Notes: generated by a model not told the origin, from the sequence alone. A DNA stretch of 5,673 nt from Bacillota bacterium (GCA_003501485.1 DNPJ01000096.1:14146-19818); one strand, 5' to 3'; counted from the stretch's first letter, positions 1 through 5,598 are shown. Numbers and translations are program-made.

Positions 1-527
1 ATCATCGTCTCGTTGAATGGTCAAAAGAATATGATAAAACTTTGTATGAACATATTGTTAGTAACGAAGAATATGTTACAAAAATATTGAATATTGAACG
101 CGGTGGAGAAAAAGCCCGCAAAGATTTTGTTTGCTATAAAGAAGTTTATCCGATTATTGGTTTCTTCTTTAAAGATAGATATCTTGATATCGTCAAAGAT
201 GGTTATCCATTTAACGAAAACATGGATAAAAAGGTCATAAAAGATATTCTAAACGATTTTATGGAATCTAACGATTATTCTCTTCCAAACGACTTATGGT
301 TTAATAGTGTTAAAGAGCTTGGAAAACGTCATAATTTTGCGGAATCTAATAAAATTTATAAGCAAAACAAAGATATGTACTTAGGACATGTTGGTGATGT
401 TGCAGAAATGATTCGAATAGCTCTTGTTGGCGCTAAGAATTCGCCAAATTTGCATTCAGTTCTTCAAATTTTAGGAAAAGAAGAAGTTAATAATAGAATT
501 AAACTAGCTATTGAATATTTAGGTTAA
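1..527 (+). CDS. gltX: Glutamate--tRNA ligase, C-terminal part (5' end outside window)
   Basis: This enzyme attaches glutamate to tRNA-Glu in the cytoplasm. The frame is open from the window edge (first full codon at base 3) to TAA at 525-527, giving about 174 residues of the C-terminal, anticodon-binding half; the catalytic Rossmann domain with its HIGH and KMSKS motifs lies off the left edge. Recognition rests on family-like segments: EWSKEYD at the start, then KILNIERGGEKARKDF, and near the end GHVGDVAEMIRIALVG followed by NSPNL and LQILGKEEVNNRI. The last two match the RVALTG...TPDL...LGKEE pattern that closes many GltX proteins. A TTG at 42 is an internal codon, not the start. A tRNA-Glu gene begins 20 bases after the stop, with no terminator between, so the two are probably co-transcribed. 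The family call is from remembered similarity; a related class I synthetase is the only serious alternative. Confidence 0.85.
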   Translation, partial: HRLVEWSKEYDKTLYEHIVSNEEYVTKILNIERGGEKARKDFVCYKEVYPIIGFFFKDRYLDIVKDGYPFNENMDKKVIKDILNDFMESNDYSLPNDLWFNSVKELGKRHNFAESNKIYKQNKDMYLGHVGDVAEMIRIALVGAKNSPNLHSVLQILGKEEVNNRIKLAIEYLG

Positions 528-547
528 TATTGCTTAAATATTCTCAT

Positions 548-624
548 GGCCCTATGGAGAAGCGGCTTAACTCATGTCCCTCTCAAGGATACATTCAAGG
601 GTTCGAATCCCTTTAGGGTCACCA
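548..624 (+). tRNA. tRNA-Glu, anticodon CTC, with encoded CCA
   Basis: A complete cloverleaf can be folded by eye. The acceptor stem GGCCCTA (548-554) pairs with TAGGGTC (614-620), with one G-T pair. The D stem is GAG/CTC (557-559 with 571-573) around a loop containing GCGG. The anticodon stem TGTCC/GGATA (575-579 with 587-591) closes the loop CTCTCAA, placing CTC at 582-584 after T33. The variable loop is five bases, and the T stem AAGGG/CCCTT (597-601 with 609-613) closes loop TTCGAAT. Discriminator A621 and CCA 622-624 are encoded. The GGCCC start, short D stem and GGTCACCA-like end are typical of Firmicutes tRNA-Glu. It reads GAG only. A weak promoter-like pair (TTGAAT 511-516, TTAAAT 534-539, 17-base spacer) overlaps the end of gltX, but such matches are common in AT-rich DNA. 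Confidence 0.95.
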
Positions 625-639
625 ACTGATCAAAATATT

Positions 640-686
640 CCCCAGCATCTTACTTAATTATGTTTAGATGGACTGGGGTTTTTGTT
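640..686 (+). terminator. Intrinsic terminator after gltX and tRNA-Glu
   Basis: CCCCAG (640-645) pairs with CTGGGG (673-678). The stem continues as CATCT (646-650) with AGATG (666-670) across a two-base GA bulge, closing a 15-base loop. TTTTTGTTT follows at once. It lies 16 bases after the tRNA and probably ends the gltX/tRNA transcript. Confidence 0.88.
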
Positions 687-717
687 TGATTTTTTTGATT
701 TAAGATATTTAATGTTT

Positions 718-742
718 GTTCTAAAGCATTAATTTTTAGAAC
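718..742. repeat. Perfect 8-bp inverted repeat upstream of the pyrG promoter
   Basis: GTTCTAAA (718-725) and TTTAGAAC (735-742) are exact reverse complements around a 9-base spacer. The repeat ends 32 bases before the proposed -35 box of pyrG. It could be an operator, a weak second terminator behind the tRNA (moderately T-rich DNA follows), or chance. No function is shown. Confidence 0.45.
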
Positions 743-774
743 TATTTTAATTATTAAATCATTCATAAAATGAG

Positions 775-803
775 TTGGAAAAACAAATATTTTTTTGTAT
801 GAT
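775..803 (+). promoter_or_regulatory. Sigma-A-type promoter of pyrG
   Basis: TTGGAA (775-780, 4 of 6 to TTGACA) and TATGAT (798-803, 5 of 6 to TATAAT) are 17 bases apart, the ideal spacing. Initiation is expected near 809-811, about 90 bases before the pyrG start. It is the first good match after the tRNA terminator. Because it overlaps the TTG at 795, the longest possible reading frame cannot be the true gene. Confidence 0.6.
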
Positions 804-887
804 TTTCGAAAAGTTAATTTAAAAATTAAAAAAATAAATTTGATTTTGCTTATTTATATATCCTATCTTAAAATATTTTTGTGTTTT

Positions 888-894
888 AGGGAGA
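888..894 (+). promoter_or_regulatory. Ribosome binding site that fixes the pyrG start
   Basis: AGGGAGA lies five bases before ATG 900, the only good Shine-Dalgarno in the open frame. It selects ATG 900 over the in-frame TTG at 795. Confidence 0.8.
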
Positions 895-899
895 AGCAT

Positions 900-2516
900 A
901 TGAGTTGTAAGTTTATATTTGTTACTGGTGGAGTTGTATCAAGCCTAGGAAAAGGAATATCAGCATCTAGTATTGGTCTACTTTTGAAAAAAAGAGGATT
1001 CAAAGTCTTCATGCAAAAATTTGATCCATATCTTAATGTTGATCCAGGAACAATGTCGCCTTATCAACATGGTGAAGTTTTTGTCACCGATGATGGTGCA
1101 GAAGCCGATCTTGATATTGGCCATTACGAGCGATGGCTTGATGAAAACCTTACAAAAGAATCATCAATAACATCAGGGAAAATCTATTCAACAGTTATTT
1201 CTAGAGAAAGAAAAGGTGGGTATTTGGGTGCGACAATACAAGTTATCCCTCATATAACAAATGAAATCAAAAAAAGATTACTTGATGCTGCAAAAGCATC
1301 AAGTGCAGATGTTGTTATTACAGAAATCGGCGGAACTGTTGGAGATATTGAATCACTACCATTTTTGGAAGCTATTAGACAAGCTAGATTAGAATTTGGT
1401 TATTCTAATACAATGTTTATCCACAACACATTGGTTCCATATCTAAAAACAAGTGAAGAAACGAAAACTAAACCAACTCAGCATTCAGTTAAAGAGTTGA
1501 CAGGACTAGGCATTCAACCTGACGCCATCATATTAAGAAGTGAAGTGAAATTAGATAAACACACAAAAGAAAAGGTGTCTTTATTTTGTAATGTTCCACT
1601 AGAAGGTGTGTTTGAAGCTGATGATTGTTCGTGCATTTTTGATTTGCCAATTGATCTTCATAAGCAAGGTATTGATGACTATGTCTTAAAACACTTTAAT
1701 TTAAGTGCTATGGAGCCTGATTTAAGTGATTTTAAACAATTAATTAAAAAGATTAAATCTCTTAAAAATAGTGTGAAAATTGCACTTGTTGGTAAGTATG
1801 TTGAATTGAAAGATGCATATTTATCAGTTTATCAAGCATTAAAAGCAGCTGGATACGCTAACGATCTGAATATTGATATTGATTGGATTAAATCAACTGA
1901 AATAAATGAAAGTAATGTTGAATCACTTCTTTGCAATTGCGATGGTATTTTAGTTCCTGGAGGCTTTGGGAAAAGAGGAATCGAAGGAAAAATTTTAGCT
2001 ATCAAATATGCTAGAGAAAATAAGATACCGTTTTTAGGAATTTGTTTAGGAATGCAACTTGCGGTTATTGAATATGCACAAAACGTATTAGGCATGAAAG
2101 ATTCTAACTCAACTGAATTTGAACCAAAATGTGAATATCCTGTTATTGATATTTTGCACAATCAATACGATGGTATAGATATGGGCGGAACATTAAGATT
2201 AGGAAGTTTTGATTGCAAACTGCTTGATGATTCACTTGCTTTTTCATGTTATAAAAAAGATCTAATAAGAGAAAGACATCGTCATAGATATGAGTTTAAT
2301 TTAGAATGCAAAGATTATTTTTCTTCAAGCGATATGGTGTTTTCTGGTATAAACCCTCAAACTGGTTTGGTAGAAATTGTTGAATTAAAAAATCATCCGT
2401 TTTTTATAGCAAGTCAATTCCATCCCGAATTTACTTCACGCCCATTAAAGCCAAATCCTTTATTCGATAAATTCATACACGCATCAATGCTAAATAAAAC
2501 GAAAAAGGAAAATTAG
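900..2516 (+). CDS. pyrG: CTP synthase (glutamine-hydrolysing)
   Basis: PyrG makes CTP from UTP, ATP and glutamine, the last step of pyrimidine nucleotide synthesis. From ATG 900 the protein has 538 residues, normal for the family, and begins MSCKFIFVTGG as expected. The synthetase domain shows the P-loop-like GGVVSSLGKGIS (10-21), DLDIGHYER (70-78) and TEIGGTVGDIES (141-152), with acidic residues of the Mg/ATP site, and the nucleotide-site segment KTKPTQHSVKEL (189-200). The glutamine amidotransferase domain, from about 292, has GGFGKRG (354-360, oxyanion region), nucleophile C382 in GICLGMQ, and H508 and E510 in FHPEF, so the triad is complete. A frame extension back to TTG 795 would add 35 Lys/Ile/Leu-rich residues and is rejected, since it runs through the promoter. 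The AT-rich leader shows no GC-rich attenuator like that of Bacillus subtilis pyrG. The last codons, KTKKEN, are a lineage-specific tail. Confidence 0.98.
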   Translation: MSCKFIFVTGGVVSSLGKGISASSIGLLLKKRGFKVFMQKFDPYLNVDPGTMSPYQHGEVFVTDDGAEADLDIGHYERWLDENLTKESSITSGKIYSTVISRERKGGYLGATIQVIPHITNEIKKRLLDAAKASSADVVITEIGGTVGDIESLPFLEAIRQARLEFGYSNTMFIHNTLVPYLKTSEETKTKPTQHSVKELTGLGIQPDAIILRSEVKLDKHTKEKVSLFCNVPLEGVFEADDCSCIFDLPIDLHKQGIDDYVLKHFNLSAMEPDLSDFKQLIKKIKSLKNSVKIALVGKYVELKDAYLSVYQALKAAGYANDLNIDIDWIKSTEINESNVESLLCNCDGILVPGGFGKRGIEGKILAIKYARENKIPFLGICLGMQLAVIEYAQNVLGMKDSNSTEFEPKCEYPVIDILHNQYDGIDMGGTLRLGSFDCKLLDDSLAFSCYKKDLIRERHRHRYEFNLECKDYFSSSDMVFSGINPQTGLVEIVELKNHPFFIASQFHPEFTSRPLKPNPLFDKFIHASMLNKTKKEN

Positions 2517-2527
2517 TTTTTAATACC

Positions 2528-2552
2528 AATTAATATCCTCTATTAATTTTTT
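2528..2552 (+). terminator. AT-only hairpin and T-tract after pyrG
   Basis: AATTAATA (2528-2535) and TATTAATT (2541-2548) form a perfect 8-bp stem around loop TCCTC, with a T run through 2552. It begins 11 bases after the pyrG stop. The stem has no G-C pair, so termination may be weak; position and T-tract support the call. Confidence 0.5.
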
Positions 2553-2587
2553 ACATAACTACTATTTATTTGTTTTTGTGTATGTTT

Positions 2588-2593
2588 AATAAT
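2588..2593 (+). promoter_or_regulatory. Possible -10 element for a leaderless lipid kinase mRNA
   Basis: AATAAT (5 of 6 to TATAAT) ends seven bases before the ATG at 2601, so initiation would fall on or beside the start codon. No Shine-Dalgarno is present upstream. The matching -35 position (TTTATT, 2565-2570) is poor. In DNA this AT-rich the match alone is weak. Confidence 0.3.
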
Positions 2594-2600
2594 TATTTAT

Positions 2601-3422
2601 ATGGAAAAGGTTGCTTTAATATTTAATTTTCAATCAGGGAAAAGCAATATTATAAATAAAGTTTTGAAAGCAAAAAGGATTCTTTCAAAAATGTTTCTAG
2701 TGGATGTTTACTCTTTTAATAGTGATGAGAAAGTTTTAACGATTATAAAAAAAGAGTACGACTTTTTAGTTGTTTGTGGTGGAGATGGCACAATGCATAG
2801 AATTGTTAATTTAATGATGAAAACAGAGAATGTCACTTTTCCCACCATCGGATATATTCCAACTGGAACTATGAGTGATTGTATGAAAGGGTATGGAATA
2901 GATTCATTTAAAAGCGCATTAAAAATAATTATGAACAAGCATTGTGATTATTTAAATATAGGGAAATGTAATAATGACTATTTTTTGTATTTATTTGCGT
3001 CAGGAACATATTCTAATATATCGTATTTAACTTCAAGAAAAAGTAAAAAAGCTTTTGGCAAATTAAGTTATTATGCTCTTGCTTTTAAGGAAATTTTTAA
3101 AAAAAGAATGTTTGATTTTTGCCTAAATAATATTAATTACAAATCTCCTTTCATTATGATATTAAACGGGACACATGTTGGGGGTTTCAATATAAATAAA
3201 AACTTTAAAAATGATTCTTTTCTAAAATGCTATATTACAAGTCCTGGTATTTTTAACGGGCTTTTGCACTATTTTTTCGATAAGAAAAACGCAATTATTG
3301 AAAACGAAACCATTAAAATTTCTCAACGACACCAACAATATTGCTTGGATGGTGAGATGTATAAAGGACAGGTTTTTGATATTAAGAAAGTCCTTTCAAA
3401 AGTAAAATTTATTATTAAATAA
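2601..3422 (+). CDS. Diacylglycerol kinase family lipid kinase (DgkB/YegS-like)
   Basis: Members phosphorylate diacylglycerol or related lipids with ATP at the inner face of the membrane, returning diacylglycerol to phosphatidic acid. The protein has 273 residues, slightly shorter than DgkB (about 300). Visible motifs: IFNFQSGKS (7-15, like IYNPTSG), the nucleotide-binding GGDGT (60-64), IPTGTMSD (86-93, like IPxGTxND), the segment IGKCNNDYFLYLFASG with FGKLSYYAL (152-160), which parallel DgkB IGQVNGQYF and LGQLAYYL, VGGF (193-196) and LDGE (249-252). D62, D93 and E252 match residues known to matter in DgkB. The usual LNDGxxD stretch is degenerate here (KNDSFLKC, 203-210), so a structural metal site may be altered. 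No other ATG, GTG or TTG lies in frame between the preceding stop (2556-2558) and ATG 2601, and no ribosome binding site is seen. Substrate is inferred; sphingosine-type or other lipid targets are possible. Confidence 0.88.
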   Translation: MEKVALIFNFQSGKSNIINKVLKAKRILSKMFLVDVYSFNSDEKVLTIIKKEYDFLVVCGGDGTMHRIVNLMMKTENVTFPTIGYIPTGTMSDCMKGYGIDSFKSALKIIMNKHCDYLNIGKCNNDYFLYLFASGTYSNISYLTSRKSKKAFGKLSYYALAFKEIFKKRMFDFCLNNINYKSPFIMILNGTHVGGFNINKNFKNDSFLKCYITSPGIFNGLLHYFFDKKNAIIENETIKISQRHQQYCLDGEMYKGQVFDIKKVLSKVKFIIK

Positions 3423-3443
3423 AAAAAATCGTTGCAAAATACG

Positions 3444-3481
3444 AATAATTTTTTAAAAAAATATTTATTTTTTAAATTATT
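3444..3481. repeat. Long AT-only imperfect inverted repeat between kinase and membrane protein genes
   Basis: AATAATTT (3444-3451) matches AAATTATT (3474-3481) as a reverse complement, and inside it an A-run (3455-3461) faces a T-run (3468-3473), with a bulge between. It may end the lipid kinase transcript or act as an UP-like element for the next gene. With no G-C pair, chance is a fair explanation. Confidence 0.35.
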
Positions 3482-3485
3482 AGTC

Positions 3486-3491
3486 TAGAAT
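3486..3491 (+). promoter_or_regulatory. Possible -10 element for the four-helix membrane protein gene
   Basis: TAGAAT matches TATAAT at 5 of 6 positions and lies 24 bases before ATG 3516, leaving room for a short leader carrying the ribosome binding site. No convincing -35 box is found 16-18 bases upstream. Confidence 0.3.
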
Positions 3492-3501
3492 AATTAATGA
3501 A

Positions 3502-3509
3502 AAGAGGTG
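3502..3509 (+). promoter_or_regulatory. Ribosome binding site that fixes the membrane protein start
   Basis: AAGAGGTG lies six bases before ATG 3516. The GTG at 3507, which would give a slightly longer frame, is the end of this Shine-Dalgarno itself, so ATG 3516 is preferred. Confidence 0.75.
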
Positions 3510-3515
3510 TTTTTT

Positions 3516-4841
3516 ATGAAAATGAAAAAGTCTATTAAGGTATTAATGATTCTCTCTATCATTTTTGCAATTCTTGGATTAGCTGTTACAATGGCAACGA
3601 CACTAATAACAAGTTTGTTAGGCCAAGGCGTAAATTTTGTTGTTTTAATGAGTACATGTTTGCAAGATTTTCCAAAAATGTTTGATTTTACAAATTCAAC
3701 AATAGTTTTGCCAAAATTAATCGGTGTAATAACTCTAGCGGTTTTTGTATTAATTGGCATTGTTTGGATTATTGTTCCAAGTGTTAAGAAACAAAAAGAA
3801 AATATAGCTTCTTCAATTGTCGGCTTTTTAATGCTTGCATTGATTTATTTTGTGGCTATGATTTATTTCTTTTCAGTAGATGGAATTGATGCATCTTTTG
3901 ATTTGGCTGGTAAAACGTATTTTGAATATATTTTAAATAATGATTATATAAGTAAAGTTCCATTGATTTTCATTGGAATGGTTCTTTCCCTTTCTTTATG
4001 TGCTTTTGCACTATGCATTTCATTGTTAGAGTTTATTTTTGTTCTTGCTCAACCAAAATATGTCAAGCAAGAACTCTCTGAAGGTGATTCTAAGGATGAT
4101 GTTTATAGCAACGAAGAAATTACTTCAAATGAAGAATTAGCCAAGATATTAAGTTCTGCTTCAAACGAAGATAATAATGTTGTTAAAGAAGAAAAACCTG
4201 TGCCTTCTTCTTTAGCGGGATTATCAAGTGAAGATTTGCGAGCTATTATACGCGATGAAATTCAAAAGGCAAAATTATGTAATGAAGAAGAAGTTCGCCG
4301 TATAGTTCGTGAAGAATTAGAAAAAGGATATTCACCTAAAGAAATTATTGCCGAGAACGCGAATGACAATGTTGAAAACGTAGATGCAGATGAAGAAGTA
4401 TCGACAAATGACAAACCAAAAATCATTCGTATTCCTTTTGAAACACGTATCAAAACAATGGACCCAGAAATGAGAAATAATTTTAATGAACTCAAAGCCG
4501 AAATAATGTCTTATGGAGTGAAATCACGTGTTTCTAACTCAGGTGATACATTCAGACTTCACACAAAAACATACGTTAAAATGACTATTGCTGGAAAGAG
4601 CTTAAAATTGTATTTTGCTCTTGATCCAAAAGATTATGAAAATACTACTCTTCCTATCGCTGATGTTTCACATAAAGGTATTTATAAAGAAATTCCTTTA
4701 GTATTTAAAGTTAAATCAGGCTTGAGTTTAAGACGCGCTAAAGCGTTAATTGCTGATGCAATGGCCAAAGATAATTTGGTACAAAAAGACATCGTTAAGC
4801 GCGATTATATACAAGATATAATTGATTCAAGCAGCAAATAA
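3516..4841 (+). CDS. Four-helix membrane protein with coiled linker and conserved C-terminal cytoplasmic domain, function unknown
   Basis: The 441-residue product has no function I can name. Four hydrophobic segments lie at about 7-32, 66-88, 98-120 and 149-178. KK-rich ends and loop (2-8, 91-94, 181-184) predict N and C termini inside, with two outside loops at about 33-65 and 121-148. Residues 185-300 form an acidic, Asn/Glu-rich linker holding two similar helices: LRAIIRDEIQKA (241-252) and VRRIVREELEKG (260-271). Residues 305-420 look like a compact soluble domain: FETRI, then FNELKAEIMSYGVKSRVS (323-340), FRLHTKTYVKMTIAGKSLKLYFALDP split over 346-371, and LRRAKALIADAMAK (405-418). From memory, this KSRVS...LYLALDP...AKxLIADxMAK pattern recurs, often in tandem, in uncharacterised Bacillota proteins; that needs a search. 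The gene is probably monocistronic, ended by the hairpin at 4849. A role at the membrane, perhaps in scaffolding or sensing, is a guess only. Confidence 0.9.
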   Translation: MKMKKSIKVLMILSIIFAILGLAVTMATTLITSLLGQGVNFVVLMSTCLQDFPKMFDFTNSTIVLPKLIGVITLAVFVLIGIVWIIVPSVKKQKENIASSIVGFLMLALIYFVAMIYFFSVDGIDASFDLAGKTYFEYILNNDYISKVPLIFIGMVLSLSLCAFALCISLLEFIFVLAQPKYVKQELSEGDSKDDVYSNEEITSNEELAKILSSASNEDNNVVKEEKPVPSSLAGLSSEDLRAIIRDEIQKAKLCNEEEVRRIVREELEKGYSPKEIIAENANDNVENVDADEEVSTNDKPKIIRIPFETRIKTMDPEMRNNFNELKAEIMSYGVKSRVSNSGDTFRLHTKTYVKMTIAGKSLKLYFALDPKDYENTTLPIADVSHKGIYKEIPLVFKVKSGLSLRRAKALIADAMAKDNLVQKDIVKRDYIQDIIDSSSK

Positions 4842-4848
4842 ATCTTAT

Positions 4849-4877
4849 GGACTGCGGTTGCAGTCCTTTTAATTTTT
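4849..4877 (+). terminator. Strong intrinsic terminator after the four-helix protein gene
   Basis: GGACTGC (4849-4855) and GCAGTCC (4860-4866) form a perfect 7-bp GC-rich stem around loop GGTT. TTTTAATTTTT follows, ending at 4877. It starts seven bases after the stop codon. The ATG of the next small ORF is the very next base, which is unusual. Confidence 0.9.
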
Positions 4878-5045
4878 ATGTTTAATTACGGCCCAAAAAA
4901 AGAATTACAAAAAAGACCAGAAAAAGAACCAAAGTTTTCAATGCAAAACAAAACTGATAAGTATATTGTTATATTTATTATCGTTGGACTTGCTATTTTG
5001 GCAATTTTAATAACATTATTTGTTCTTCTATATTATTTTTTATAA
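4878..5045 (+). CDS. Small single-helix membrane protein, hypothetical (55 aa)
   Basis: ATG 4878 to TAA 5043-5045 encodes 55 residues. The first 28 are polar and strongly basic (KK at 7-8, then K12, R13, K16, K19, K25, K28), and residues 29-55 are one unbroken hydrophobic helix (YIVIFIIVGL onward) ending in LYYFL. That layout, basic inside tail plus one anchor, is typical of genuine small membrane proteins and unlikely in random frame. Against it: the start codon directly follows a terminator T-tract, there is no Shine-Dalgarno, and no clear promoter is seen. A second in-frame ATG (residue 22) has only a weak AAAG ahead of it. The ORF is in the same frame as the upstream membrane protein gene. 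It converges on the kinase-like gene with one base between stops. Function unknown. Confidence 0.5.
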   Translation: MFNYGPKKELQKRPEKEPKFSMQNKTDKYIVIFIIVGLAILAILITLFVLLYYFL

Positions 5046-5046
5046 T

Positions 5047-5586
5047 TTAATTAGATTTAATTTTATCTATATATAATTCATATATTTTATCAGCCGTTTC
5101 TTCGATTGATAAATTTGATGTATCAACAACAAAATCGGTTTTTCCGATTTTTTTGTTATCGAAATCATTAACATCATTTCTGAGTCTTTCAACGATCTTT
5201 TCTTCTTTATCGCCGCGAGAATACATTCTTTCTTTTCGTTTTTTTTCATCACAAAGTATTAAAAAAGATACAACGTGTCTATTTTTTAATTTCAAAAATG
5301 CATGAAGACCATTAGGGTCTAAAACAATGATTTTATCGTCGGCAACTTGATTTATTCCACAACCATAATAATTATTGTTATATATAGTTGTTTCGACAAA
5401 TTCATTATTTTCTTTTCTTTTCAAAAATTCTTCTTTACTAATGAAAAAGTAATCAACGCCATCACATTCTCCAATACGTTTTTGTCTTGTTGTAGATGTA
5501 ACTGCTTTTGATAAATTAAATTTTGAAGCAAGCTTAAGCGCAGTAGCGGTTTTTCCACTTGCTGACGCACCAACTAAAATAATCAT
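5047..5586 (-). CDS. Guanylate kinase-like P-loop nucleotide kinase
   Basis: Guanylate kinases convert GMP and ATP to GDP and ADP in the cytoplasm. From ATG at 5586 the product has 179 residues, shorter than the usual 200 or so. Motifs in order: Walker A GASASGKT (6-13, family GPSGxGKS/T), STTR (31-34) and DGVDYFF (42-48) of the GMP site, NEFVE (61-65), NNYYGC (71-76, like GNYYGT), LDPNG (89-93, where the family has DxQG), and the lid RGDKEEKIVERLR (124-136). The lid and GMP-site pattern are good, while the DxQG region and the shortened C-terminus are divergent. It may therefore be a second, specialised paralogue rather than the essential gmk, so no symbol is given. An earlier in-frame ATG at 5604 would add six residues (MHYNFT) but runs across a perfect TATAAT and has no Shine-Dalgarno. 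The gene stands alone and converges on the 55-residue ORF. Confidence 0.83.
   Translation of the reverse strand: MIILVGASASGKTATALKLASKFNLSKAVTSTTRQKRIGECDGVDYFFISKEEFLKRKENNEFVETTIYNNNYYGCGINQVADDKIIVLDPNGLHAFLKLKNRHVVSFLILCDEKKRKERMYSRGDKEEKIVERLRNDVNDFDNKKIGKTDFVVDTSNLSIEETADKIYELYIDKIKSN
5131..5154 (+). terminator. Terminator-like hairpin inside the convergent kinase gene
   Basis: AAAATCGG (5131-5138) and CCGATTTT (5144-5151) form a perfect 8-bp stem around five Ts, followed by more Ts to 5154. On the + strand it looks like an intrinsic terminator about 85 bases after the small membrane ORF, which otherwise has none. On the minus strand the exit side is only TTTTGTTG, so kinase mRNA should be less affected. 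The same bases encode the kinase residues IGKTDF, so chance is possible. Confidence 0.5.
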
Positions 5587-5592
5587 AGTAAA

Positions 5593-5598
5593 ATTATA
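5593..5598 (-). promoter_or_regulatory. -10 box of the guanylate kinase-like gene
   Basis: Read on the minus strand this is a perfect TATAAT. Its end lies six bases before ATG 5586, which would place the transcript start at the start codon. The -35 position at 17 bases (TTTAAG, 5616-5621) is weak. Confidence 0.45.

Noticed and set aside
795..899. 35-residue N-terminal extension of pyrG from TTG 795
   Set aside because: It overlaps the likely -10 box and the leader, has a low-complexity Lys/Ile composition, and CTP synthases start near the MxxKFIFVTGG segment; ATG 900 has a proper ribosome site.
1832..2161. Minus-strand open frame of 109 codons inside pyrG
   Set aside because: It lies antisense to the conserved amidotransferase domain, with no ribosome site or recognisable protein; it is a shadow of codon use.
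2701..2940. Minus-strand open frame inside the lipid kinase gene
   Set aside because: It is antisense to the GGDGT-containing region of a clear kinase and has no signals of its own.
3494..3760. Minus-strand open frame over the start of the membrane protein gene
   Set aside because: It is the reverse complement of hydrophobic helix codons and of the ribosome site, with no independent support.
4262..4495. Minus-strand open frame over the Glu-rich linker
   Set aside because: The Ser/Phe-rich translation is what antisense of GAA/GAT-rich codons gives; no start signal.
5067..5252. Second minus-strand frame inside the kinase-like gene
   Set aside because: It overlaps the lid-coding region in another frame; the motifs belong to the longer gene.
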